From: Klebsormidium nitens
Lineage: Eukaryota; Streptophyta; Klebsormidiophyceae; Klebsormidiales; Klebsormidiaceae
Assembly: GCA_000708835.1 (NCBI GenBank)
Contig: DF237304.1
Coordinates: forward strand, 1 to 64,000
Direction of reading: 5' to 3'
Length of the DNA: 64,000 nucleotides
Both the position numbers and the translations under genes were made by a program. Positions 1-9,300 of the stretch are shown here, one piece after another (position 1 is the first letter of the stretch; every line of letters begins with the position of its first letter). Under the pieces are notes generated by a model. The model searched no databases. It had not been told where the DNA came from and saw only the letters and a program-made list of their open reading frames with translations.

Positions 1-135
1 TTTTACTTGCTGAGCGACAGAATGAGAAATTTTGTCGCGAAGACGCGGCTTTAAAGCCGCGTTTCGGGTTAGAGGTTCTCGTTAAGCAGAGAACCTCTGT
101 TTTCAACTAACTACGATCGTTGAAAACTATCAATT
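1..135. repeat. Terminal direct repeat of the retrotransposon, left copy
   Basis: Identical over 135 bases to 6012-6146. It contains consecutive inverted repeats: arms 14-19/33-38, a perfect 20-bp palindrome at 43-62 (acgcggctttaaagccgcgt), arms 71-80/89-98 and arms 99-107/119-127. It may extend left of the window, because the base before the right copy cannot be compared. Confidence 0.9.
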
Positions 136-349
136 CTCAGCTATTAACGAGAACGTTAATAGATGATCGCAGTGCGAAGCACTGCGAATGTGTGATGGGA
201 AGGGACAGAATAGGGTAGGCAAGATCGGCTCGTGCAAGGCTCACACAGAACACAGAAGCAGTGTGAGGTTAGTGGAGGGAAGGCACGAGCGGGTTAGGGG
301 GGGGGTTAAGAGCAACCCGAAATCGCGTACCTGACCTGGGGCAAAATGG
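136..349. other. Element 3' region with two more hairpins; candidate B1 repeat
   Basis: This lies between the recombinase stop and the left terminal repeat. Two further hairpins continue the array: arms 141-149/154-162 with a 4-base loop and arms 169-175/179-185 with a 3-base loop. By position it would be the B1 unit of a PAT-like split repeat. That is inference, since the matching B2 would be outside the window. Confidence 0.5.
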
Positions 350-1416
350 TCAAAAGAAACAGGCTTCGGCTTCGAACGCGCGCAGCTGTGCAATCGGGAT
401 ATCCTCCTGGAGGCCCAGGTTGCGGGTTGTGGCGAGCCGCGACTGGAGGGTTTCCCGGACGTATAAGTCCTTCGCGCGGTCAGAGCGCCAACGGCCGTGG
501 CGTTTGAACAAGCGGTCAGGGACATCGCGCGCGGCCGCGCCGGTTGCGCCACCGCGACGACCGGAGTGAGTTCCGTACAGCTTAGGGTTGAGACCGAGAA
601 GGGACGCGGCCTCCTTGAACCAGCTAAGTACGGTGTCGTAGCAAGGGGGGTTCGCCTTGAGGCGCTGAGACGGAGGGCAAACTAGAGTGGTACGAATTAG
701 AGAACCCGGTCCAGAGGTTTTGTACTGGCCGACGGTAAGGAGGCGTTCGATCAGGGCGACTGGGCAGAATTGGCCCCCGAGGCGAGCAACGAAGATGGTC
801 TCGCCCTTGCGATACTGGTCTGTTTTACTGTCGGGAACGTACAGCTCGAGGTGCGTACAGGAAAATTTCAGATCCTGCCAGCGGATCGCAATCAGGTCGT
901 CAAACCGGAAGAAGGAAACGTAGCACAAAACTATTGCAGAGAGTTTCATGAGACTATAGAGCGTAGCGGTCGGACCGGCCCAGAGGCTGAACAGCTGACG
1001 GATTTGCGAGGCGAGAAAGGGCCGCTTCTGATTCTGGCCGGCGAGTTTAATGCGACGAGCTGCTTCCCGGGCCATGCAAACGATTGGGTGGTTGGTTGGA
1101 GAAGGGAGGCCCGAGAGCGTGTGATTGAAGAAAACGGCGCCTGAGAAAGTTTTCAACGGGGCGGGGGAATTGGCGGTGCGGAGGAGACGCATCATGTACA
1201 AGGCTACTGTGATCGGACTCGACGGAAGAGCGGACACCCCTTTCTCGCTACACCACTCCTTATAACGTCGCCAGGGGCCGGCGTATTGCTGAAACGTTCC
1301 CGGGGCGCGGCAAACTAGAGCGGCGTCGTGCAGGTCGACAGAAAGTTGGGCAAGCTCGCGATCGGTTGATGAAAGGCCAGCAGCGCCGAGGTCGTAACTT
1401 TCGAAGTTGAACCAAT
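350..1416 (-). CDS. Tyrosine recombinase (integrase) of the DIRS/PAT element
   Basis: This enzyme would integrate the circular element DNA by site-specific recombination. The catalytic tetrad is visible: the first Arg in FFRFDDL, His and Arg in THSGRRGG (about 550-577), the following HGRW, and the nucleophilic Tyr in DLYVRE. An N-terminal SAM-like part precedes it (YAGPWRRYKEW), and the stop is TGA at 352-350. The frame stays open upstream to 1693, but 1480-1417 translates to a Phe/Leu/Ser run with consensus GT...AG ends and looks like a 64-nt intron. Removing it puts this frame in phase with the RT ORF, separated by a single TGA at 1484-1482. The true start could therefore be a fusion, readthrough, or an internal start. 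Confidence 0.85.
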
Positions 1417-1480
1417 CTGCGTTACAAATCAAAAGCGGAAGTAAGAAAAAATAAAATGAGGAAAGAAGAAAGAAACTGAC
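1417..1480 (-). other. Putative 64-nt spliceosomal intron between RT and recombinase
   Basis: On the minus strand it begins gtcagt and ends cgcag, with a pyrimidine-rich body. Its length is 1 mod 3, so splicing moves the RT frame into the recombinase frame: codon GAT is made from base 1481 plus 1416-1415. The sequence inside has low protein-like content. Confidence 0.5.
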
Positions 1481-1481
1481 C

Positions 1482-3587
1482 TCATGTGGAAAAATCGCAG
1501 TCGAGGACGAAGACGTCTGAAATGGGAACTCCCTTCCCGAAGAACCGGTCGCGTGACGCGCGCCCGGGGACCAGGACCTCCCGACCGGCAGGAAAGTACA
1601 GCTGCCGGTGCACGAACGGCGCGAAGCCGCGGCCCTCCGCGACGCTCCCGGAAAGCAACGGCCACCACGGTGCTGAGCGCCAGCCCAGAACAACCAAAGT
1701 CATACGCGCGCGGCACGCGCGCGCGTGGCGGAGCGCGGGGGCCACCAGTGCGGGGGGCGGAAAACAGTAGTTCCGCTCGGGGGATCCCCAATCCTGGGTG
1801 AAGGTGTTCGCGGCCGCCGCGCCGGGACACCAGAAGAACGCGTCGAAGCGAGGGAGCTTCGCGTTGTGCTCACTCGCGAATCTGTCAACCGTGAACGGCC
1901 CAAACTGCCGGGCGACAAAATCAAAAGTCTCGGGCGAGAGGCCGAAGTCATCAAAGTCTCTGATCTTGCTCAGGTAGTCTGCGTGGACGTTCTGCTCGCG
2001 AGGGAGCCATTCCGGGCGGAGCTCGATTCGATGTTCTGCGCAAAACTTGAAGATCTGAACGCAGACAGCCTGCAGGTGTTCCTTCGCAGATCCGCCCTTA
2101 GAAAGAAGCGTGAAGACGTTGAGAGCGTCGCCACGCGCCAAAACGGAAGAATTGCAGAGAAACGGACGAAAAGCTTGGAGGAGACGGAGAAGGCCGGTTA
2201 ATTCCCGCCAAGTTGAAGAGGCGACGCCGTGCACTTCATGCTGTTCCCAGGCGCCGTGCGCCTCGTGGCGCCCCTTGCCAATTTCGAGATGACCACCCCA
2301 GCCGTGGCCCCCTGCGTCGTAGTGGATGACGCGCAAAATGGAATGACGTCGCCAGATATCACGAGTCTGATAGAGCGGGAGATTAGCTTGCCAGAACTGG
2401 AGATCAGCGACAGCTGCAGCGTCTAAGGGGACCTTACTGTACCACGAAGTGCGGGACGCGAGCGCGCGGTGGAGCGAGCGAGAAAACAAGCCGGAAATGG
2501 GACCTGTAACTAGCGAGAAGGAAGTGATGATGCCTGTGACGCGAGCAAGGAGCTTGGCAGGGACAGCGCGAGGCGAACGGAGACAAGCTTGGATGGCGGA
2601 GCTGAGCTTCTGCTTTTGAAGAGCGGTCAAACGAAATTGGCAGAACAGAGTGTCGACGACAAATCCGAGGAATTTGACGACGTGGCTGCGACTGAGCTGG
2701 CACTTCTCTAGCGACACGACTAAGCCGGCTGCTGCGAGATCCGCCAAAACGGACGCCTGGACGCGAGAGAACTCGGCCGCCGAGCGACAAGTAAAGAAGA
2801 AATCGTCTATGTAATGGACCAGCTTAAAGCCGCGCGCGCGCCAGGACTTTGTGAGTTGTCTCATGACCATAGTGAAGACGTGGCAGGCTGGAGCGAGACC
2901 AAAAGGCAGCTGAGTGAAAACGAAGTACTGGCCTTGCCACTCAAATCCCAAGTATTTCCAGTGGGGTTCGTAAATGTCGATGTGGTGATACCCCGCTTTC
3001 AGATCAATCGTGAAAAGGAAATCTTGAGGAAGGCAGAGTTCGGAGATGAGCCGGAGGGATTCGTATTTAAACTTGGGGACTTGAAGAAAGCCGTTGAGAA
3101 ACCGAAGATCTAAGATCAAGCGGAGTTTGTCTTCTGCCTTTGGCACGACGCCAAGGGGACTAACCAGAAAGGGGGGGCGGTCCACCGGTAGAACTGTGCC
3201 AGTAGCCTTGAGGGAGCGGACAGCTTCCGTGACGAAGTCGGCGTGCTCAAACGCTGAGGGATGGTTGCGTTGCCGATGAGGCTCCAAAGGAGGGGAAGAA
3301 GTCCAAGGGAGCTGATAACCTGAGAGAAGGATGCCTAGAACGAAGGTCGAAGTAACGAACGACTGCCAAAACTGGACATGGCGTCGAAGTCTATGACGCA
3401 GCCAGGGCTCCTGCTTGCTAGCAGAAGGTTTTGACGCAGCAGCCTTTCCCGGGTTCTTAAAACCCTCAAATTCGGCGGCCTCCGTGAGGTCGGCAAGCTT
3501 ATGAAGGGATTCATCGGTTGCTGCGACAAAACAGTAGAAGAACGAGGGATGAGAAACGGAGTAAGGGAAAATGTAAAGAAAAAACAA
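1482..3587 (-). CDS. Reverse transcriptase / RNase H of the DIRS/PAT element
   Basis: The ORF encodes 701 aa, of which about the first 22 are likely intron. A pyrimidine tract ends in tgtcgcag at 3523-3521, so the true exon probably begins at 3520 (ATDESLHKL). RT motifs follow in order: SPLGVVPKA, LRLILDLRFLN, the catalytic TIDLKAGYHH, LPFGLAPA, and YIDDF at residues 259-263. The RNase H region includes HYDAGGHGWGG and RGDALNVF, then LPREQNVHADYLS. The tail with VDRFASEHNAKLPRF is the extra segment typical of DIRS-group pol proteins and related to viral RT-RH proteins. It ends in TGA at 1484-1482, three bases before the putative 64-nt intron. It copies element RNA into DNA in virus-like or cytoplasmic particles. 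Confidence 0.9.
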   Translation of the reverse strand: MFFLYIFPYSVSHPSFFYCFVAATDESLHKLADLTEAAEFEGFKNPGKAAASKPSASKQEPWLRHRLRRHVQFWQSFVTSTFVLGILLSGYQLPWTSSPPLEPHRQRNHPSAFEHADFVTEAVRSLKATGTVLPVDRPPFLVSPLGVVPKAEDKLRLILDLRFLNGFLQVPKFKYESLRLISELCLPQDFLFTIDLKAGYHHIDIYEPHWKYLGFEWQGQYFVFTQLPFGLAPACHVFTMVMRQLTKSWRARGFKLVHYIDDFFFTCRSAAEFSRVQASVLADLAAAGLVVSLEKCQLSRSHVVKFLGFVVDTLFCQFRLTALQKQKLSSAIQACLRSPRAVPAKLLARVTGIITSFSLVTGPISGLFSRSLHRALASRTSWYSKVPLDAAAVADLQFWQANLPLYQTRDIWRRHSILRVIHYDAGGHGWGGHLEIGKGRHEAHGAWEQHEVHGVASSTWRELTGLLRLLQAFRPFLCNSSVLARGDALNVFTLLSKGGSAKEHLQAVCVQIFKFCAEHRIELRPEWLPREQNVHADYLSKIRDFDDFGLSPETFDFVARQFGPFTVDRFASEHNAKLPRFDAFFWCPGAAAANTFTQDWGSPERNYCFPPPALVAPALRHARACRARMTLVVLGWRSAPWWPLLSGSVAEGRGFAPFVHRQLYFPAGREVLVPGRASRDRFFGKGVPISDVFVLDCDFST

Positions 3588-4794
3588 AAAACATAAAACC
3601 TGAACGTTAACGTGAACGTGAACGGTAAAGAGGAAAGAGAGAGAGAGAGAGGATAAAGAGGAGCGGAGGACAGGAAAAGGGGAAATCTGAAGATCTCGCT
3701 ATAATAACAAAATAATAAAGCGGAAAAAGGGAAGAGGCGAAGGGAGGAGTTAAGTTGGAAAACCTATGCTAACTGCTGACCCTAGCTGAAGATTCAGAAC
3801 GACGAAGCCTAGAAAGAACCTCCAAACGAACTAGACTGACGAGCGGACTTAAGCTAAATGAATACTCTAAGCGACGTTCCTGCAGGTGGATCAGCAGGGA
3901 AAAAACTGGACGTGGACCAAGAATGGTCCAGAATCTGAGCTTAGCATCGTGTCCCCCTGAGATTAGACTTACTACTAGAGAATCAACCAGAGAGAAAAAA
4001 CCTGGGAGTAGTGGATCTGATCAGAAGCTCTGCAAAGTTACAACCTTGTTGAATGGATCAGGATGGTTGTCATCCACCTTTGGGGTAGAAACCCCAAGCG
4101 TAAACTTCACTTCCTCCAAGAGTTGGAATATGAGAAGGAAAAAACTAGGAAGAAACTCTCGTGAACGTTAACGTTAACGTGAACGAAAAAGAAAGAAAGG
4201 AAATGAAAAAAGGGGAGTGTGGAAAGGAGAGGAAAAGGAAAATCAAATTGAGTAGAGATAGAAGTTGCTCAACAGAAACGGAGAGGTCGAACCTAATCAC
4301 ATAGGATCTGTGAATTATGCAACGGACAAACGAATAATAATGATAAAGGACAGAGAAGAAAAATTTTGGCTCAGAGAGCAACGAAAAGTGGATCTGAGTT
4401 TGAAAACTCCCGCTAGTCAGCTCATCATGGCCAAGCTCTGATGGAGAAAAAATCTACATTCAAGAATGCGGCTGAGTGATCGAAGACAAACAAGCATGCA
4501 CTGAGAACTGATTGATGAAATAAGCAAGATTACAAAGGTTGGAAGACATATGTAGACGAAATCTGTTTCCATGCTGAATGTGAATTGCGAAGAATGAAGA
4601 ACGAACTTCCGTTATAATAGATGTCCTGGAGGCTAACCCATAGGAACAAAGCAACCTTTATCACTCAAGTCCTGATGAATGTCTCAGTGGTAACAGTTCT
4701 GTGTGACTACACTTATCTGCTGCTAATCTGCAGGCTATCCATGATGCTAACCAACCTTCTTGAAACTTGCTTGCTACCAGCAACCTGGAAACTA
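3588..4794 (-). other. Gag-RT spacer with repeated gaacgttaacgtgaacg motif and pyrimidine tracts
   Basis: About 1.2 kb without a convincing ORF. Two copies of a near-palindromic motif built on gaacgttaacg lie at 3602-3625 and 4161-4185. Each is followed on the plus strand by a purine run (a pyrimidine tract on the element strand). A splice acceptor at 3523-3521 closes the region before RT. It may contain one or more introns joining gag to RT, or a downstream promoter. Confidence 0.5.
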
Positions 4795-5766
4795 TCAATA
4801 GTACCGTTTCCCTGCGTTGGCTGCTATGTTGGCTGTGAGAGGACAGTCAGCTGAGAGGTGACCGAACTGGCGACATGACCAACACTGAGAGTTCATGCCA
4901 CGAGCGCTGGTCTGCAGAGAAGAACCTGGAGCGCGAGGGATGGGAGCGAGGACAGGAGGAGGGAGGGGGGCTGGGGAAGGGGAGCGGTTCGAAGGAAAGT
5001 ATTGGCTCTGGTAGATAGGCGAAGGAACTGGATTGAGGAATGGCTGAGAGACTGGCGAAGGCATGATGAGAGGCGAAGGAGGAGGGACGAACCAACCAGG
5101 AGATGGAGAGGGGGAACGAGAGCGAAAAGAGAAATTGCGGTTGCTGGCTTGTTGGGAAGGGTTTGATTTCTGTTCCTTGGAAGGTTTGGATGCTTCCTCG
5201 CTAGCTTTCCGTTTCTCTGCTAGGGACTTCTTTGCGCGGTTAACCAAGGAGAGTTCTGCAGGATCCTTCGTAGCCTCTTCCCGAAGACGCAGCATCTCAT
5301 CCGCTACCTCCTGACCCTCAGACTCCCAATCTTCCAGATAAAGCATGCGTTCAGCAATAGCATGCTCACCTTCATCACACTGGTTCTTGAGAGCCGCGAT
5401 TTGCTCCTCAGAGAGATCAGCCAGCGGAGAGGAACCATCGAGATGACCGTCGAATGCAGACTTGGCTTGGGACAGTGCATGCTGAGCCTTCTCCAGAGGC
5501 TCCATGTGTCTCTTCACTTGAGGGTTGGTCACCTTGTCTGATCTCTTGGGGATGGACTTCGCTTGGAGCTGCGCTTGAAGGGATTGAATCTGCTCTGATT
5601 GCTTGGCCAGGGTCTCCCGCTGCTCATTCGTTGACTGTTTGATCTGATCTGAGAGCTGCTGCATGAAGGCCTGGCTGCGAAGCGAAGCTTCGCGCACCTC
5701 CTTGACAGCTTCTGCGGGGGAGTAGACCTCATCCTCACGGTCGATTTCGTTAGCACCACCTGCCAT
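4795..5766 (-). CDS. Gag-like nucleocapsid protein of the DIRS/PAT element
   Basis: 323 aa, starting at a real ATG (MAGGANEIDRE) and ending with TGA after GKRYY. An N-terminal Gln/Glu/Lys-rich helical segment (residues about 20-75) looks like a coiled coil. A charged helical middle follows, then a Ser/Pro-rich linker (SRSPSPSPG and similar). Near the C terminus (residues 295-308) is one CCHC zinc knuckle, CWSCRQFGHLSADC, with spacing C-x2-C-x4-H-x4-C. This is the usual order of a retrotransposon Gag, which packages element RNA. It is the first ORF in the element's direction, about 245 bp inside the right terminal repeat. Confidence 0.88.
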   Translation of the reverse strand: MAGGANEIDREDEVYSPAEAVKEVREASLRSQAFMQQLSDQIKQSTNEQRETLAKQSEQIQSLQAQLQAKSIPKRSDKVTNPQVKRHMEPLEKAQHALSQAKSAFDGHLDGSSPLADLSEEQIAALKNQCDEGEHAIAERMLYLEDWESEGQEVADEMLRLREEATKDPAELSLVNRAKKSLAEKRKASEEASKPSKEQKSNPSQQASNRNFSFRSRSPSPSPGWFVPPPSPLIMPSPVSQPFLNPVPSPIYQSQYFPSNRSPSPAPLPPPVLAPIPRAPGSSLQTSARGMNSQCWSCRQFGHLSADCPLTANIAANAGKRYY

Positions 5767-6011
5767 GCTCGAAGGCTGAGAGGAAGCTCCTGGAAATTGA
5801 CGAAGCTTTACGCAAGAAGAACACTCAGGTTGAACACGAACTGCATGCTGGCTAAAGGCAACGCTCGTTGATTAAGAAGGCATGAAAAGGAACGGATCGA
5901 AGCAAAGGCATGTAGCTGGAATGCACTTGCTAAGAAGGAAGCTGGAAGGAAGAAGAAGACGAAGGCATTGTTGAGGGGAAGCAAGGAGGCGCCGTCCTCC
6001 TTGCGCTGTGA

Positions 6012-6146
6012 TTTTACTTGCTGAGCGACAGAATGAGAAATTTTGTCGCGAAGACGCGGCTTTAAAGCCGCGTTTCGGGTTAGAGGTTCTCGTTAAGCAG
6101 AGAACCTCTGTTTTCAACTAACTACGATCGTTGAAAACTATCAATT
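6012..6146. repeat. Terminal direct repeat of the retrotransposon, right copy
   Basis: Identical to 1-135, with the same hairpins shifted by 6011. Unique sequence starts at 6147, so the element ends about 180 bp before the TIC110 start codon. In the element's own orientation this is the 5' end and probably holds its promoter. Confidence 0.9.
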
Positions 6147-6325
6147 TCAAAATTTTCCCAGGCCTGTCTTGACATCAAACAGACCCTGGTTTTGCGGAAC
6201 CCTAAAAGCGAAGCCGTTAACCCTGAGTTAGTCCACCTGCACAGGGCGAGTCAACTTTGCTGCTGGCCTCCTCTTTCCAGCTGCACACGTGAAGAAGGGA
6301 GGCGCTCTTTGCACCTGGGACCACC
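6147..6325 (+). promoter_or_regulatory. Short upstream region of TIC110, abutting the retrotransposon
   Basis: Only about 180 bp separate the retrotransposon end from the TIC110 ATG. I see no clear TATA box. The element and TIC110 point away from each other, so this stretch plus the terminal repeat must hold the TIC110 5' leader and core promoter, unless an upstream leader exon exists beyond the element. Confidence 0.4.
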
Positions 6326-9300
6326 ATGGAGTGCGCCCTGCTGACCAGGGGCGGGCTGGGGGGCAGCACGCTAGCTCTACAGACCCCCAGGGCTACGTTT
6401 GCAGATACACCGGCGCGCCTGCAACAGAAAAGCCTCCTCTTGCGCCAGCATTCCCTCTTGCAATCCGGTAGCAGAACCTCATTCTTGAAGGAAGCCTCTT
6501 CTTTCCATACGGCCAGGCAATGCCGGCCACTCCTGCGCCGCTCCTCTGTCCGCGGCGCAGTGTCTCTGGCCGCTCCTGAAGCTGGTGTCCCCCCCCCAAA
6601 ACAGGCATTGGAGCTTGGTGGGGAAATTCCGCTGACAGGGCTGCAGCCTGTCGTGAGAAACTTGTCGCAGCCTCTCAAGCTAGGGGTCTGCGCACTCTTG
6701 GTGCTGGGATTGGGAGGAGCAGGGGCTGCAGTCGCAGGGAAAAACTGGATTTTCGGAGCGATTGGTGGGGCGGGTGTCGGACTCGGTGCGGCGTTTGCAG
6801 TGGATAAAACGCATAAGAGCCTGGCAGCCATAGAACTGCACAATGCTCTGGTGAAGCACCCAAATGTACTGAAAGTGAATAAGGCGGACATCCACGCGAT
6901 AGCTGAGAGGTACGCCTTTCGTGTTCTGGCTCAAGCATGGGTCCAGCTTTAGACAAACAATTAGTCAAATGTACTGGCAGATAGGTGGGTTCCAGAAACA
7001 CGATCGTTGTATGCTGGCTAAGTAGCAAGGTTGGGTGACAACTCGAGCAGAACTGCTCAAAGTTCGTATGTGGCTTGACCATTGTGTGTGCTGCTGCTCG
7101 CTGGCTCCAATACTAGGGGTTCGGCAACCGCCCTCACACAAGCACCTTCCATCGCAGGTATGGCGTCTCAACAAGCGATGAGAATTTCACCAAGGAGTTG
7201 AAGGGTCTGTATGATGCGTAAGTGCCCCCACCATTTCCACCATTTTTCGTAAAGTCACGCAATGCTGGTTCCAGGCAGTCCTTGGTGACCATTACCAGTA
7301 GAAGGCGTTCATCAATGTTGGTCCGCATACGACCCGTTGCTGCTGCTTCCAGTGACTCGAAAGAAGGATTGCTTTTGTTGCTTTGACCACAGCATCTGTT
7401 GATGTGACAAGTGGCACCGCGTAGAAGCTGCTTTTACCATTCAATTCTCTTGTGAAGCTAGTGCCATTGAAAGTACGGTTTGTCAATTCTGTCATCGTGC
7501 TCCGGTTGCTAGGACGGCCATCAGTCTCTTCAATGGCCCACTTTGATGCCAGCGGTCTAGAAACGTTTCGCATTTTGCTTTTTAGAGTAGGTAGCCCTGG
7601 AAGCACGTTCTTCAAGTGTTAGTCGGTGTTCATTTTATTTGTAAGTACCATCAATTGATATTTGAGTTAAAGTCTGTTGATTCATTGGCTCTTCAAGCAT
7701 CCCAAGTCGCTTCATGCTTTGTAGGTACCTCACGAGCATTCTGCCCCCAGGCAATGAGAACCTAAAGGGAGATGAGGTGGAGAAAATCATCGCGTTTAAG
7801 GACGCGCTTGGGTTGGAGGATGCAGATGCGGCGCCCGTTCACATTGAGGTGACTAGCCTTTGCTCCAAGGAAGGGCCTTATTCCTGTTGTTTCCTGGTCA
7901 CTGAAGAGCTTGGGAGGTCCGGCGTCCCTCAACCTGCTGTCTGCAAGGGCCAAATGCCCATGTTTTCCTAGCACACAAAATCGCTACAAGAAACTGCATG
8001 TTGCCTCGTAAAGCTGGCCCTAACTCCACCACTACCCTACTCTGTAACAAGGGGGAGACATGAATGGAAGGAAGGACGACGCGGAGTCCGGTTCGCTTTT
8101 GAGGAACCCCCTCCGCTGGAAGCCTTCAGATTGATGGTTCAAGCTGTGCTTTCATGAATGTCAACAGTCGATCCCCTGGGGTCTTTAGCAGAGGGGGTCC
8201 GCTACGATTGGCTGGGTGTCCACGTTCTTTGGCAAATCGTTCAGACAGGTAAAGAAAGGAGCTGATGCCTTACTTTCGTCACGGTGCTCGCAGCTCGGGC
8301 GGCGCATCCACCGCTCACGTATGGAGACTGGAGACAGAGAACTAGCCACGGCTGAGAGGAGGGTGAGAAGACCACCAGCCTCTTGGAAGTTGGATCAATC
8401 CAACTGTTGGCTGTCTGGTCGAAATTGAGCAGAGTCTCACACAGCATTGCTATGGAAATTCAAAGAATCTGGAGTTGTCATTGTCTGATTGTTTGTTCTA
8501 GCTCGTTTAGATTTGAAATCACAGAGGCTCCCATGTGTTCCCCGATTCAGGCGCTCTTTGCTGGCCCCTTTATAGTGACATTGGCTCAACGTAGAGGTTG
8601 ACAGGCTTTGTCCAGCCCTGGTCTTCAGCTTGCCCAGTCGACCGACTTGCGGCAGCCCCGGACCCGGGGGCAGGTGAGGAGTAGCTTTTGGCATAGCTTA
8701 TGGAGAAGCGAATAGCCCTTGGACTGGTGATCGCAGCTGCCCAGCATACTTTCTATGTCGTGTGCAGGCCTTCCAAAAACTGGTGTTTGTCTCCCAACTC
8801 GTCTTTGGAGATGCCGCCGGGTTCTTACTGCCTTGGAAGCGCTCTTTTGAGGTGAACGACTCTCAGGTTGCAGTCGCCATCAGGGACAACGGCCTGCGCA
8901 TCTTTTCAGAGGAGCTCAAGTCGTTGACAGGTAAGGCATCTCTACTATCGTACAAATGTTTTTGGAAAATCATAGTGCTTCTCAGTCTCGAGGATTAGAG
9001 AAAACAAAATGAGCGTGGTCAGCTTCTCCAATATATAAGGAGGTCAAGTGTCGGTAACGAGCCCTTTGCTTGTTACAAGCAAGGCAGTTGCGGGTATTCC
9101 ATTGTGAGAGAGCAAGGATGGCCCTTGATGGTTCTAAAGCCATGCCCAGCCAGGCGATTGACTGCGCAGTGATTATGAGACAAAGAAAAGAGATCCTAAT
9201 GAACGGGTCTTCAAAACAAGGTATGTCAGGGCCATTGCGAATATAGAGGCGTTTAGAAACTCCGATTGCAAGCTCACGGGGCTGATGTCACATACCCAGG

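Larger units (their letters stand above)
1..6146 (-). mobile_element. DIRS/PAT-type tyrosine-recombinase retrotransposon
   Basis: Read on the minus strand the order is gag with zinc knuckle, then RT/RNase H, then tyrosine recombinase. This is the gene set of DIRS-superfamily retrotransposons, which integrate with a tyrosine recombinase instead of an integrase. The bases at 1-135 and 6012-6146 are identical direct repeats in the same orientation, which fits the split direct repeats (A1 - ORFs - B1 A2 B2) of PAT-like members better than the inverted repeats of DIRS1. On that reading 6146-6012 is A1, about 349-136 is B1, 135-1 is A2, and B2 lies left of the window. The perfect repeats and mostly open ORFs suggest a young copy. 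No target-site duplication can be tested because the left end is cut, and these elements normally make none. Confidence 0.85.

Noticed and set aside
1429-1830. Overlapping ORFs opposite or alongside the RT-recombinase junction
   Set aside because: They are frame shadows of the G/C-rich RT tail, without family motifs.
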